DNA of 48,339 bases from Sulfurovum sp. (GCA_026983515.1 JALWHT010000118.1:1-48339), one strand, 5' to 3'. Counted from the first letter of the stretch, positions 35,744 to 45,309 are shown. Notes: a model not told the origin generated them from the sequence alone. A program made the numbers and translations.

Positions 35744-36304
35744 CTATTTGATCCCTGCTTTTACAAGAACGTTCACCTGCTCCTGACTACCTGCCACACT
35801 CCACTGAACCCCATCAACACCAAAATCACGCTCATACTGGGTAATGCCTACCTGTTTTAACTGATAGAGTGTTTTATCAACATCTGAATAACTGGTCTCA
35901 AACATATACTTCACCTGCTTTTCATAAGGCATCAAGTTGGCAACTTCCAATACATCTTTCACCGCCTGTGCATAAGCACGTGCCATACCGCCGGTACCCA
36001 GTTTGATCCCACCAAAATAGCGCACGATCAATACCGCCACATTAACCAATTCTTCTCCACGCAATACATTAAGAGAAGGTACTCCGGCACACCCTTTTGG
36101 CTCTCCATCATCCGAACTGTTTTCAACAATTTGTTCATATTCATTTAAATACCTTAAAGCATACACCACATGATTAGCTTTGGGATGCTCTTTCTTGAGC
36201 TTCTCCTGCAAGCTATCAAACTCTGCATAGGGTACCAAAAAACTTAGAAATTTCGAACGGTTTACCACTGTTTCAGCACTGTAGGAGACCTGGACGGTTT
36301 TCAT
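35744..36304 (-). CDS. YigZ/IMPACT family protein
   Basis: A 186-residue member of the YigZ/IMPACT family, conserved in bacteria and eukaryotes; the eukaryotic form regulates translation control via GCN2, while the bacterial role is unsettled. Family motifs are HVVYALRY, SSDDGEPKGCAG and VRYFGGIKLGTGGMARAY in the N-terminal domain; the C-terminal part is the ferredoxin-like domain (about 120-186). Its ATG overlaps the hemH stop by 4 bp, so it is the second gene of hemH-yigZ. Confidence 0.9.
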   Translation of the reverse strand: MKTVQVSYSAETVVNRSKFLSFLVPYAEFDSLQEKLKKEHPKANHVVYALRYLNEYEQIVENSSDDGEPKGCAGVPSLNVLRGEELVNVAVLIVRYFGGIKLGTGGMARAYAQAVKDVLEVANLMPYEKQVKYMFETSYSDVDKTLYQLKQVGITQYERDFGVDGVQWSVAGSQEQVNVLVKAGIK

Positions 36305-37245
36305 CTGTTAGCAATTTGTGACACCCGTTTTGTGATCAGATTCACAAACCGGTCATCATCATTGAAACAACGTGCAACCACATAGTCATCATAATGTAAC
36401 TTCTCTGCAATCTCGCGGTGTTCAATATCGAGTTCAAATACTGTTTCGGAGTTGTCGATGGTAAAGGCAAGCGGGTAGATAAGTACTTTTCTGTGCGTCG
36501 GATTACGCAAAACATCAGCGAGATTTGGCTCCAGCCATGCTGACTTTCCGACTTTTGACTGATAGACCAACTTGATGTCATGAAAGACAATACCCTTTGA
36601 AGCAAACCAGACTTTAAGTGCAGAGACATTTCCTTCTACCTGCTTTTCATAAGGATCTCCCGCTTTGATGATACTCATAGGCAGTCCGTGGGCAGAAAGC
36701 AGCAAATCATATTCTTCTGTTTTTTTACCCTCTATGGCTTCAAGAATTTTGATACCGCATGCTTCTATATAGTCATAGTCATCATAATAGGGATCAATTA
36801 GTGTTATTTTGGGTGTATAGTCCATCGCTTTACAGTGTTCTTCAATATCTTCGACAGAAGAAAGTGTTGTAGTCGTCGAATATTGCGGATACATGGGAAA
36901 CAACAGCAACTCCTCCACTCCAGCCTCTTTGCAGGCATATAATGCCCTGTCTGCAAAAGGGGGTACATAGCGCATTGCCGCATAAATTGGCATATCAAGC
37001 CGTTGCTCAAGCTTACCAATGAGTTTTTGTGTCAATTTAGGAAGCGGTGACTTTCCGCCCAAGAGCCTGTAATTCTCTTTAACTTCGTCCACCCGCTTGG
37101 AGATAATAATATTCGCAACAAATTTTCGTATATAGGGGTTCATCGGAAGGATATGTCTGTCTGCAAACATATTACGCAAAAAGAGTTCCACTTCGTCAAT
37201 ACTGTTCGGGCCGCCCATATTAAGCAGCAGAAGTGCCTGTTTCAT
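36301..37245 (-). CDS. hemH: Ferrochelatase HemH
   Basis: A 314-residue enzyme inserting Fe2+ into protoporphyrin IX, the last step of haem b synthesis. Visible family features: LLNMGGPNSIDEVELFLRNMF at the N-terminus, the metal-site His186 in LLLSAHGLP, YQSKVGKSAWLEPN and the glutamate-bearing DNSETVFELDIEHRE. Haem is needed for the cytochromes and sirohaem-linked respiration seen nearby. A TAAAAT box on the minus strand (37278-37273) diverges from the kdsB promoter. Confidence 0.95.
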   Translation of the reverse strand: MKQALLLLNMGGPNSIDEVELFLRNMFADRHILPMNPYIRKFVANIIISKRVDEVKENYRLLGGKSPLPKLTQKLIGKLEQRLDMPIYAAMRYVPPFADRALYACKEAGVEELLLFPMYPQYSTTTTLSSVEDIEEHCKAMDYTPKITLIDPYYDDYDYIEACGIKILEAIEGKKTEEYDLLLSAHGLPMSIIKAGDPYEKQVEGNVSALKVWFASKGIVFHDIKLVYQSKVGKSAWLEPNLADVLRNPTHRKVLIYPLAFTIDNSETVFELDIEHREIAEKLHYDDYVVARCFNDDDRFVNLITKRVSQIANR

Positions 37246-37290
37246 TCATTTTCCATCTATTTAAAGTGCTGTATTTTAGCATAGAGAGTG

Positions 37291-37296
37291 TAAAAT
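37291..37296 (+). promoter_or_regulatory. Candidate -10 box of kdsB
   Basis: TAAAAT in GAGTGTAAAATCG, 31 bp upstream of ATG 37327. It lies opposite the divergent hemH box in an 81-bp intergenic region. Confidence 0.5.
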
Positions 37297-37326
37297 CGTA
37301 CCTAATACCACTCAAAAGGTTTTAAC

Positions 37327-38046
37327 ATGATTATTATTCCCGCACGTATCGGCTCCACACGCTTTCCAAACAAAGTGCTTGCAGATATCGGAGGAGTTCC
37401 AATGGTTGTACGCACGGCAATGACTGTCAGTGATGTGGACGATGTCATTATTGCCACCGATGCACAGGAAGTGGTCGATATTGCTGCCGAACATGAGATT
37501 CAAGCCATACTTACTTCTAACACCCACCAAAGCGGTACGGATCGTATCTATGAAGCTGCAAAAAAAGCAGGATTAAAAGAAGATGCCATCATTATCAATG
37601 TTCAGGGGGATGAGCCCTTTCTTGAAAGTGAAGTGGTGCGTGCCGTCTATAACCTGACAGTGAAAAACAGGGACAATGAAAAAATACTGATGAACTCCTG
37701 TTATAAACGTATCACCAATCCAGAAGCGGATGATCCTAATATCGTCAAGGTCGTTACGGACACTGAAGAGATTGCCCTCTACTTCTCCCGTGCCAAAATC
37801 CCCTATCCAAGAGACCATCACTTTGACCAATACAAAGGTCACCTCGGTATTTACGGATTTACACTCCGTTCACTTGAGCATTTCTGTGCCCTTTCTCCCG
37901 CACCACTTGAAGAGATAGAAAAACTTGAACAGTTGCGTGCACTCTATCACGGTTACGAAGTTGCAATGACAGCAGTAGAAACAGAAAGTTTTGGGATTGA
38001 TACCCCCGAAGATTTGGAAAAAGCTATTAAGTATCACAGGCTATAA
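37327..38046 (+). CDS. kdsB: CMP-KDO synthetase KdsB
   Basis: A 239-residue cytidylyltransferase that activates 3-deoxy-D-manno-octulosonate for lipid A core synthesis. It starts with the nucleotide-binding IIPARIGSTRFPNK, followed by ATDAQEV, the metal-binding VQGDEPF and GIYGFTLRSLEHF, with the end motif ESFGIDTPEDL. Ribosome site AAAAGG. The length is slightly under the usual 245-255. Convergent with the pilus operon; a hairpin-like pair (AAAGGG 38086-38091, CCCTTT 38100-38105) lies between. Confidence 0.94.
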   Translation: MIIIPARIGSTRFPNKVLADIGGVPMVVRTAMTVSDVDDVIIATDAQEVVDIAAEHEIQAILTSNTHQSGTDRIYEAAKKAGLKEDAIIINVQGDEPFLESEVVRAVYNLTVKNRDNEKILMNSCYKRITNPEADDPNIVKVVTDTEEIALYFSRAKIPYPRDHHFDQYKGHLGIYGFTLRSLEHFCALSPAPLEEIEKLEQLRALYHGYEVAMTAVETESFGIDTPEDLEKAIKYHRL

Positions 38047-38085
38047 AAAGTATTTTTTACATTAAAAAGAAAGATAAAGAACAGA

Positions 38086-38105
38086 AAAGGGTATTTTTCC
38101 CCTTT
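38086..38105. terminator. Short hairpin between kdsB and the pilus operon
   Basis: AAAGGG and CCCTTT separated by an 8-nt loop, with T/A tracts around it. A weak bidirectional terminator candidate. Confidence 0.4.
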
Positions 38106-38108
38106 CCT

Positions 38109-39362
38109 TTATCCGTTTTTGACTGCTTTTCCAAGATCCCACATCGGCATGAAAATTCCAAGTGCCATAAGCAGTACCAACGCAGCAATGAAAAAAAGCA
38201 TGATAGGTTCAATGTATGCCGCCAGGTTATCGATAAGATCCTGAAATTGCATATTATAGTATTCTGTAACTTTATCAAGCATTGTATCAAGCTGACCACC
38301 AGTCTCACCTGCTTTGATCATCTGTAGCAACATATTTTCATAAAGTCCCGTAATAGCAAATGCTTCTGCAAGGTTCATACCCCTCCCAATATTAGTATTT
38401 ACCGTTAAAAGCTGTTCTTTAATTGCAAGATTGTCGACCATACCGACTGCTGTTTCCAGTGCTTCAGAAACAGGAATGCCAGATCTTACGAGTTCTGTAA
38501 ACACCAAGTTGTATTTATGCATTGTAGAAAGAAAAATTGCTTTGTTAATCAAATAAAATTTTGGATGAATAAGAAGTTTGTCTACTTGATACTTAAATTC
38601 TTGATTGTTTTGATAGAAAAACTTCAAAAAGAGAATGCCACCTATTAATGCTATTAGAATATATAAACCATAATTACTAAAAGCCCATTCAAGTTTTAAA
38701 AGAATCTGTGTCGGCAACGGAAGCTCTGTTTTAAATTTTGCAAAAATATCTTTAAACTTTGGTACAACGACCATAATTAGAATAGTAAAAGCAATAGCCA
38801 TGGCAATCAATGTAATCATTGGTGTACGAATTGCTTTTTTAAATTTTGCCGTATTGTCACGGATATCTTCCAAAATTTTTGCCAACTTGAAATAGGATTC
38901 AGCAAGGTTACCCGTTCTTTCACCAAGTTTTGTCATAGCAAGTGCCACATGACCAAATTCTTCTGTGTATGGTTCCATTGCATCAGACATACTATGACCT
39001 GCATTGATATCACTATTCATTTTGCTATAAATCTCTTTCAGTCTTGCATTATGTGTATTCTCAGCAACATCTTCAAGTGTATCATTAATAGCAATTCCGG
39101 CATCAGTCATTACAGCGATTTGGCGTATCGTAGAAATTTTATCATTAATGGGAACTTTTGACTTTATTGATCTTTTTAAGCTGGAAAAAAACTGCGAAAT
39201 CATTTCTTCTAATGGTACAGATGTCTCTTCCGCCTTGATGACCATCACACCATCTGGAAATTTATGCTTTGCTAGCTTAATGGCAGCAATTTTGGACTCT
39301 GCCTGCAAAGTCACATTCTCTTTTTTACCCCGTCTCATGATAGTTACATTAAAATATTTCAT
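38109..39362 (-). CDS. Pilus/type II secretion inner-membrane protein (GspF/MshG/CtsF-like)
   Basis: A 417-residue platform protein of type IV pilus, type II secretion and transformation machines. Two homologous GspF cytoplasmic domains (about 75-195 and 280-395) and three membrane helices (about 180-205, 232-255, 388-410) are visible; repeated motifs include ALAMTKLGERTGNL and LLQMIKAGETGGQLD. It is the last gene of the eight-gene operon, overlapping the ATPase gene by one base (TAATG). By order it corresponds to MshG and to CtsF of Campylobacter natural transformation. Confidence 0.9.
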   Translation of the reverse strand: MKYFNVTIMRRGKKENVTLQAESKIAAIKLAKHKFPDGVMVIKAEETSVPLEEMISQFFSSLKRSIKSKVPINDKISTIRQIAVMTDAGIAINDTLEDVAENTHNARLKEIYSKMNSDINAGHSMSDAMEPYTEEFGHVALAMTKLGERTGNLAESYFKLAKILEDIRDNTAKFKKAIRTPMITLIAMAIAFTILIMVVVPKFKDIFAKFKTELPLPTQILLKLEWAFSNYGLYILIALIGGILFLKFFYQNNQEFKYQVDKLLIHPKFYLINKAIFLSTMHKYNLVFTELVRSGIPVSEALETAVGMVDNLAIKEQLLTVNTNIGRGMNLAEAFAITGLYENMLLQMIKAGETGGQLDTMLDKVTEYYNMQFQDLIDNLAAYIEPIMLFFIAALVLLMALGIFMPMWDLGKAVKNG

Positions 39363-41107
39363 TATAATCTCGCTACTCTGTAAATTTCATCAATGGTTGT
39401 TTTACCATCAAGTGCTTTATGTACGCCATCTTCAAACATACTGATAAATCCTTCTTCGATTGCCTGTTTTGTCAACTCCTCTTTGGAGGCATTCCGGGCA
39501 ATCATTCTTGACATGGTTTCGCTGATGACCAATACTTCGGAAATCATTTCTCGCCCTTTATAACCACTCATCCCACACTCTTTACACCCTTCACCTTTGT
39601 AAAAGACCGGATTTTCAGGCAAATACTGTTTTACATCCCTGAGAAGACGTTCAGGGAGTACGGTTTCATGTTTACAGTAAGGGCATATTTTACGTACCAG
39701 TCGCTGTGCCTGAATGGCTACCAACGCACCACTGACAAGATACTCTTCAATTCCCATATCCAAAATTCTTGTTACAGCTGAAATTGAATCATTCGTATGC
39801 AGCGTTGAAAGCACAAGGTGCCCTGTCAATGCTGCTTGTATTGCAATACGCAGTGTCTCCTTATCACGAATCTCTCCGATCATAATCTTATCAGGATCCT
39901 GACGAAGGATAGAACGAAGTGCATCGGCAAATCCAAGCCCAACATGAGGGCGTACCTGTACCTGCTGAAGTCCGGCCATTTGATACTCTACCGGATCTTC
40001 AACGGTAATAATCTTATCCTTAACATCTTTAATCGCATTCAATGCGCCATAGAGTGTTGTCGTTTTACCTGAACCCGTAGGACCGGTAACCAATACGATG
40101 CCGTAAGGTACCTTAATCGCATTGGAGAAGCGTTCATAACAAAACTGGCTCATCCCTGCATCTTCAAGCCGTATCATAGCCTTGGACTTGTCAAGGATCC
40201 TCAATACAATCGATTCACCGTAAATTGTAGGTAGTGTCGAAACCCTGAAATCAAAGTCTTTTCCGGAAACTGTCGCGGAAAAACGGCCATCCTGAGGTTT
40301 ACGTTTTTCCGCGATATCAAGGTTTGAAAGCAACTTCATACGTGACGCAAGCGGATTGAAAATATCTTTATCAAAGGTGAAGCTTTGTCTTAAAATACCA
40401 TCAACACGTTCTCTAACAACACAGCTTTTTTCTGTCGCTTCTATATGAATATCCGATGCCCCAATGTAAATTGCAGACTTCAGAATAATATCGATAAGTT
40501 TCAATACAGCAGAAGATCCTTCTTCATCTTCATCCAGTATAGGGCTCCCTTCCTGACTCAAATCTTTTCGAATATCGGCAATCAAGCCTTTTACACTTTC
40601 ATTGATTTCTAGTCTTTGGAGATGTTGTTCAATCTGACTTGGCTTTCCAAGAGCTATCTTAATTGGTTTCTTGGGAAAAAGACGCTGAATAGCATCCTGT
40701 GCACCCATATCCAAAGGATCAGAAAAAGCGATAAGAACATGAAGATCACTCTCTTCTATGGGCAAAACATTATATTTAATAAGCTGTTTATAGGGAAGCT
40801 CAGAGAAAAGTTTCATATCGATCTCTACTTCATCCAAGTCTACATATTCTACGTGAAGTTCCTTGGCCACTTCTTTCAAAATAGGAACAATGTCGATACC
40901 TTCAATTTTCTCAAGATGTGAAAGGGTTATAATCCCTTGTCGTATTTTTTTAACCAAAAAATTATCAACAACAGCAGGATCGACCATCTTTTCTGCAATC
41001 AGGTTGGCAAAAGATATCTTTTTAGGAGGTCTGCTCTTCACCAGTTTAGAGATGGATTCTTTTGTTACCAATCCTTCATCCAGCATCATTTCGATCAGTT
41101 TAACCAT
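39362..41107 (-). CDS. Pilus assembly ATPase (GspE/PilB/MshE/CtsE-like)
   Basis: A 581-residue hexameric secretion ATPase. N-terminal MshEN-like modules (about 1-150) precede the catalytic core: Walker A GPTGSGKTTT, Asp box ITVEDPVEYQ, Walker B MIGEIRDKET, His box TGHLVLSTLHTNDS. A tetracysteine zinc site (CPYCKHE ... CKECGMSGYKGR) is typical of extension-type GspE/PilB ATPases and absent from PilT. In this operon it powers pilus or pseudopilus assembly (MshE/CtsE position). A separate TATAAT lies upstream, so it may also be expressed independently. Confidence 0.93.
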   Translation of the reverse strand: MVKLIEMMLDEGLVTKESISKLVKSRPPKKISFANLIAEKMVDPAVVDNFLVKKIRQGIITLSHLEKIEGIDIVPILKEVAKELHVEYVDLDEVEIDMKLFSELPYKQLIKYNVLPIEESDLHVLIAFSDPLDMGAQDAIQRLFPKKPIKIALGKPSQIEQHLQRLEINESVKGLIADIRKDLSQEGSPILDEDEEGSSAVLKLIDIILKSAIYIGASDIHIEATEKSCVVRERVDGILRQSFTFDKDIFNPLASRMKLLSNLDIAEKRKPQDGRFSATVSGKDFDFRVSTLPTIYGESIVLRILDKSKAMIRLEDAGMSQFCYERFSNAIKVPYGIVLVTGPTGSGKTTTLYGALNAIKDVKDKIITVEDPVEYQMAGLQQVQVRPHVGLGFADALRSILRQDPDKIMIGEIRDKETLRIAIQAALTGHLVLSTLHTNDSISAVTRILDMGIEEYLVSGALVAIQAQRLVRKICPYCKHETVLPERLLRDVKQYLPENPVFYKGEGCKECGMSGYKGREMISEVLVISETMSRMIARNASKEELTKQAIEEGFISMFEDGVHKALDGKTTIDEIYRVARL

Positions 41108-41137
41108 ACACTTTTCCCTTTCTTTTATCTACCTCTT

Positions 41138-41143
41138 ATTATA
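41138..41143 (-). promoter_or_regulatory. Internal -10 box before the pilus ATPase gene
   Basis: TATAAT on the minus strand (in CTTTATAATAAGAGG), 31 bp before the ATPase start, in the only sizeable gap (78 bp) of the operon. It suggests a second transcript for the last two genes. Confidence 0.55.
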
Positions 41144-41185
41144 AAGTATACCATCACAACTTTCCAAAGAAATTAAACAGTAATG

Positions 41186-41836
41186 CTAAATTCTGCCTTT
41201 CTTTATTTTATTAAGTAATACTTTAGCCTCAATAGAGTGGGTACGTCTAATATAGACTGTTAAAATATGGATTGCTTCATTCCTATGTCCCTGCTTGGCT
41301 TTTGCCTTTGCAAAGATCAACCAGCTCTCTTCAATATTTTGATTTACTTTATTTGTCTGAAGCGCCCAATATTCCGCTTTTTTATAATTTTTACGCTGAT
41401 AATAGCTTTTTGCCAGAAAAAGAGAATCATCAATATCATGTCCCATTCGGAAACGTTTTTCTATCTCTTTAAAAGAGGATTTTTTCTTTGATACATCAAT
41501 GACTTCAATATGAAGTTTTTTCTTTTCCCCACTATTATAGACTTCGGTTTCCTTCTCTTCCGTAACTTTTGCAATTTCTATAGGAGCATCTATTAACGTA
41601 TCATTGTGTTTTTCAGCAACTTCAGTAATACCCCTGTCAATATAAATATCAATATCAGACTTTGCTGTTTTTCCCTTGGACGCAGTATAAGATTTGAAAA
41701 TATCGTTTTTATTTTTTAGAAAAAAAACTGTGCTACCTATCCCCAATACTATAATGGCAATACCTATAATGAAAGGAACTCTTTTTTTACGTTTATAGCG
41801 TTTCCATTCCTCTTCAAGTAGCTCAATATTATACAT
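41186..41836 (-). CDS. Membrane-anchored TPR-like protein (MshN/CtsX position)
   Basis: A 216-residue protein with a basic cytoplasmic N-terminus, one membrane helix (about 20-40, PFIIGIAIIVLGIGSTVFFL), a low-complexity charged linker and a helical C-terminal part (about 125-210) that reads like two TPR repeats (LAKSYYQRKNYKKAEYWAL, IFAKAKAKQGHRNEAIHIL). Sequence alone does not name it. By order and topology it corresponds to MshN of MSHA pilus operons and to CtsX of Campylobacter. Its start overlaps the AAA ATPase gene by 8 bp. Confidence 0.75.
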   Translation of the reverse strand: MYNIELLEEEWKRYKRKKRVPFIIGIAIIVLGIGSTVFFLKNKNDIFKSYTASKGKTAKSDIDIYIDRGITEVAEKHNDTLIDAPIEIAKVTEEKETEVYNSGEKKKLHIEVIDVSKKKSSFKEIEKRFRMGHDIDDSLFLAKSYYQRKNYKKAEYWALQTNKVNQNIEESWLIFAKAKAKQGHRNEAIHILTVYIRRTHSIEAKVLLNKIKKGRI

Positions 41837-42641
41837 TGATATACCCCAGTTTCAATGCTGCCATCTCAATAATACGCTTTGGAATACGGTCATAACGTAC
41901 TTTTGAAGGTTCATTTTTGTCATAGTATTCACAAATTTCAAATATTGTGAACATCATTTTATTACACTCTCTGTAATTTCCCTTGGTAAACTTATGAATA
42001 AGTTTAAAATTTTTCTCTTTAATACTATTGGCAATTTCAAAAAAATTTTTTTTCAAAAGCTTTTTGTGAATATAGGTTGTCTGATCTTTCAGGGATGCGT
42101 TCTGCAGTTCAACCACCTCCCAAATTCTTGACTGAAAATGCTCTTTTGCAATCAAATCTTCATCTTCGGTTTTGTGCAAAGAAACAATAAATTTGACTGC
42201 CCTGCTATCTGAGAGCAGTCTTATTTTTTCCATCATCTCCGGACTGTACATCTGTGCTTCATCCAGCATAATAATAATTTCCCGTTTACCCCTCATATTC
42301 TTACAGTAATTCACAAGTGCGGAAAAGTTTACCTCTGTATTTTGCGGAAGTGTTTTTTTTGTCAAGACCTTGAAAATTTTATGGAAAAACTCTTTTTCAT
42401 TGATGGCAGGCGTATCAAAGTAGTAGATCTCTTTTTGATATTTCAGTCTGTCATGTAATCGATTAAGAAGTATGCTTTTTCCTGTTCCCGGTCGCCCAAA
42501 AAGAAGAATCATCTTCAATGGCTTATTGATACTGTGTTCTAATTGTTGATAAGCCGTTAAAGAGGATTCAAGTTCAATATAGTCGTCCACGTCGACAGAG
42601 TCGACAAAGACTTCTTTTGCAGATTCATATCTACTTTTCAT
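41829..42641 (-). CDS. ExeA/MshM-type AAA ATPase (CtsP position)
   Basis: A 270-residue AAA ATPase of the ExeA/GspA/MshM group, which helps assemble the secretin or senses peptidoglycan. Walker A is GRPGTGKS (about 49-56), Walker B is IIIMLDEAQ, followed by the sensor region KFIVSLHKTED. The C-terminal winged-helix-like part ends without a peptidoglycan-binding domain, so it is short like MshM and CtsP. It overlaps the secretin gene by 11 bp upstream and the TPR gene by 8 bp downstream. Confidence 0.85.
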   Translation of the reverse strand: MKSRYESAKEVFVDSVDVDDYIELESSLTAYQQLEHSINKPLKMILLFGRPGTGKSILLNRLHDRLKYQKEIYYFDTPAINEKEFFHKIFKVLTKKTLPQNTEVNFSALVNYCKNMRGKREIIIMLDEAQMYSPEMMEKIRLLSDSRAVKFIVSLHKTEDEDLIAKEHFQSRIWEVVELQNASLKDQTTYIHKKLLKKNFFEIANSIKEKNFKLIHKFTKGNYRECNKMMFTIFEICEYYDKNEPSKVRYDRIPKRIIEMAALKLGYINV

Positions 42642-44235
42642 TGGCTTTTAGATATCCAAGGTCTTTCAGAGAAACAGATTTACTATTCTTAATAATATGT
42701 GGTGTAATAATCAATACAAGCTCCTCCACCGTTTCAATTTTCTCTTTACGTTTAAAGACATATTCGAGAAGTGGGATATCTCCAAGAATAGGTACCTTAT
42801 TTGATGTAAATCCGCTTTTCGATGTAATCAGTCCACCAAGAATCGCATGCTCTCCATCTTTTACTTTAACAACCGAAGCAATTTGTCTTCGAATAAGATC
42901 TGGCGGAAGAGTTCTCAGAGAATTGTCCCCACTTACTGGACTAACAGTTTCTGAAATAGAAGGATTTATTTTTAATGTTATCATACCATTTGAGTCAATT
43001 TCAGGTGTAATGTCAAGCAAAATACCTGCAAATACAGAGTCAACAAGCTCTCCCTGTGCAGCAACAGCACCACCACCACCAGAAGCTGTCGTGGCAGACT
43101 GAATTTTATAAAACAACTCCTGTCCAACACTAATTAGTGCAGGTTGATTATTAAGCGTCATTACTCTTGGACTTGAAATCGATGTAACATCTCCCTGTGT
43201 ACTAAGAAACTTTACAAGTTCTTGAACCTGAGCTTTTCCAGTAATAGATACCACTCCTGCACTTGAAGGTGTTCCTTCACCGAACGTAGCATCAGTAATT
43301 CCTTGAATATTGTCAAATGTATAAGAATCTACATTATTTTGTACCATTTGGAGAGAACTGACCGTAAAGTTCTGTAAACCATAAAGCTGTGTCCAGTCAA
43401 CTCCTGTTGTACGGCTATTATCAAACTGTACAGTAAGTATACGCACATCAATAAGTACTTCTTGCTTAATCTGCTTCGAAAGTGAATGAATATATCTTGC
43501 TACACGATTGATCTGTCTATCTGTACCGGTTACAGTAATCATTCCCGCCTCAGGATTTACAATTGGAGCAAGAGGGTTGTATTCCCAAACTTTACCATCT
43601 GGTCCAGTCCACGTATCTCCTGTACGTGTATAATGTGTCGAACCATCTGCAGCACCAATCAAAATACGCTGAATTTCATTTTCAACTGTTTTCCAAAACT
43701 GAAATTCATCATTACTTTCAATAGAAATACCAGTCCTGGTGATATTCTGTCCTGCTCCACCTGACGAACCACCAGAACCTCCTCCACCAATCCCACTGGT
43801 TGAAGATGCTGAGTTCTGAGAATTGGCAATTGTGACATTAGCCGTGCTCTTCCCGATACGCTGTCCGGAAATATAGTGAATCTTAAACGTTCTAGTAATC
43901 AAGTATGATATTGCCAGTTTATTCCCACTTAAAGTATAATGGAGATCATTATCTTTAAGTATCGTATTCAAAAAACCTTTCAGTGTACTATTTTTCAATT
44001 TTACATAATAAAGCTTTTTGTTCATTCTCTTTCTTGCGGCTTCATCCTTTACAACAACAGTAAGTCCACACGTATCAGCAAGATTTTCAATGACATCACC
44101 AATAGAGAGTTGACTATCAATTGTTACAGAAAAGAGTTTCGTTGAACAACTGTCAGATGCAACACTGTATGTCGTAGCAAATGCCAGCAAAAGTGCTGTA
44201 GCAGCCTGAATACCCTTGTTTTTTATCCTTTTCAT
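42631..44235 (-). CDS. Secretin (MshL/CtsD/GspD-like)
   Basis: A 534-residue outer-membrane channel protein. I start it at ATG 44235, preceded by AAAGGGAATAGG and one base after the stop of the upstream gene; ATG 44250 lacks a site. Signal peptide about 1-27. N-terminal STN/N0-type domain (TIDSQLSIGDVIENLADTCGL), a Gly/Ser-rich hinge (GIGGGGSGGSSGGAG), N1-type domains, and the C-terminal secretin barrel with VPILGDIPLLEYVF and ELVLIITPHII. The passage GMITVTGTDRQINRVARYI is typical of MshL. It should form the exit pore of the pilus or the DNA-uptake channel. Confidence 0.92.
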   Translation of the reverse strand: MKRIKNKGIQAATALLLAFATTYSVASDSCSTKLFSVTIDSQLSIGDVIENLADTCGLTVVVKDEAARKRMNKKLYYVKLKNSTLKGFLNTILKDNDLHYTLSGNKLAISYLITRTFKIHYISGQRIGKSTANVTIANSQNSASSTSGIGGGGSGGSSGGAGQNITRTGISIESNDEFQFWKTVENEIQRILIGAADGSTHYTRTGDTWTGPDGKVWEYNPLAPIVNPEAGMITVTGTDRQINRVARYIHSLSKQIKQEVLIDVRILTVQFDNSRTTGVDWTQLYGLQNFTVSSLQMVQNNVDSYTFDNIQGITDATFGEGTPSSAGVVSITGKAQVQELVKFLSTQGDVTSISSPRVMTLNNQPALISVGQELFYKIQSATTASGGGGAVAAQGELVDSVFAGILLDITPEIDSNGMITLKINPSISETVSPVSGDNSLRTLPPDLIRRQIASVVKVKDGEHAILGGLITSKSGFTSNKVPILGDIPLLEYVFKRKEKIETVEELVLIITPHIIKNSKSVSLKDLGYLKANEK

Positions 44236-44236
44236 C

Positions 44237-44659
44237 CTATTCCCTTTCATCTAGTATGAGCAACTGCTCTTTAGGTTTACCTATAAACAGTTTTTTTATT
44301 GTAGTACCGTTTTGCAGTACAACGCCTCTTTTCCCTATATATTTGACCGTATAACCCATTACAATATCATCTACCTTTTTCCAGCCATTATTAATATAAG
44401 CCTTGCCACCCATGATCGCATGTAACGTAAGTTTGACGTCAGGTTCTTCTATCTGACTTGGAAGTTCCACGACCACCGTTTTATTCTCTTCTTTTGTAAT
44501 TCTAATAAACGGCTCTTTTGTCTGATCAAGTGTCTTTAACGCAATTCCTTCCCTTTTGAGATGTATCTTTTGAACCATTTTTTCTATTTGCTTGACAGAG
44601 AGATCAGCTATAGCCAATGTCAAAGACAGTGGCACCAATATTAATATTACCTTCATCAT
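44237..44659 (-). CDS. Small exported pilus protein (MshK/PilP-like; CtsR position)
   Basis: A 140-residue protein with a signal peptide (about 1-17, MMKVILILVPLSLTLAIA) and a C-terminal beta-rich part with HAIMGGKAYINNGWKKVDDIVMGYTVKYIGKRGVVL, which resembles the beta domain of PilP/MshK/GspC proteins that link the inner-membrane platform to the secretin. Identity is by fold and position; sequence similarity by eye is weak. It overlaps the PilO-like gene by 4 bp and ends one base before the secretin start. Confidence 0.7.
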   Translation of the reverse strand: MMKVILILVPLSLTLAIADLSVKQIEKMVQKIHLKREGIALKTLDQTKEPFIRITKEENKTVVVELPSQIEEPDVKLTLHAIMGGKAYINNGWKKVDDIVMGYTVKYIGKRGVVLQNGTTIKKLFIGKPKEQLLILDERE

Positions 44660-45309
44660 CTATTGATCCCCCATACTGAGATATTAATGTCTGCAATAAC
44701 TTTTGAACTATTTTCATCCATATGCATTTTTGTATCATATATATCAGTAACCAGAACATTCTGTTCTAATTCATTCATAAACTTGACAATACTTTTATAA
44801 TCTCCCTGACATCCAATACCTACCTCAAGTACATGTCCGAAACTACCATTATTGTCAACATATTTATTTGCAATATACTGGATATCAACATCCTGGACAG
44901 CCGCACGGTCGGTAATAGAGTTAAGGAAAATAGACCAGTTTTTTTGATTGAAAAGCATATCAGATAGTTTGTTAAGGTTCTTATCAAGAAATACTATTTT
45001 CTGTTTGGTTTTCTCAATCTTTTTCTTTTTATTTCTGATATCCTGTGTATACTTCTTAACATAATAGTTACGATCACCATTTACCGTAATACCATTAAGG
45101 TATATCGTATTGTCTTTGATACTTTTTTCTACCGCCTTCAATGCTATATCACTCTTTTTATGCATCTGTTCTGTGTAAGGCAGAAGATAAGCATAGGCCA
45201 GATAAGCAATAAATCCTGCAATACCAAAAATAATCAACCATTTTTCGCTCTCTTTTTTTGGGGCGAAATACGCATCCAGTTCCTCTAATTTATCTTCTAA
45301 AAACTTCAT
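44656..45309 (-). CDS. PilO/GspM-like protein (MshJ position)
   Basis: A 217-residue bitopic protein: short N-terminus, one membrane helix (about 24-43, WLIIFGIAGFIAYLAYAYLL), a coiled coil (about 50-115) and a ferredoxin-like C-terminal domain (about 130-217). This is the PilO/GspM layout. It overlaps both neighbours by 4 bp (ATGA). By order it is MshJ; the short Campylobacter ctsR-F cluster as I remember it starts one gene later. Confidence 0.75.
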   Translation of the reverse strand: MKFLEDKLEELDAYFAPKKESEKWLIIFGIAGFIAYLAYAYLLPYTEQMHKKSDIALKAVEKSIKDNTIYLNGITVNGDRNYYVKKYTQDIRNKKKKIEKTKQKIVFLDKNLNKLSDMLFNQKNWSIFLNSITDRAAVQDVDIQYIANKYVDNNGSFGHVLEVGIGCQGDYKSIVKFMNELEQNVLVTDIYDTKMHMDENSSKVIADINISVWGINR

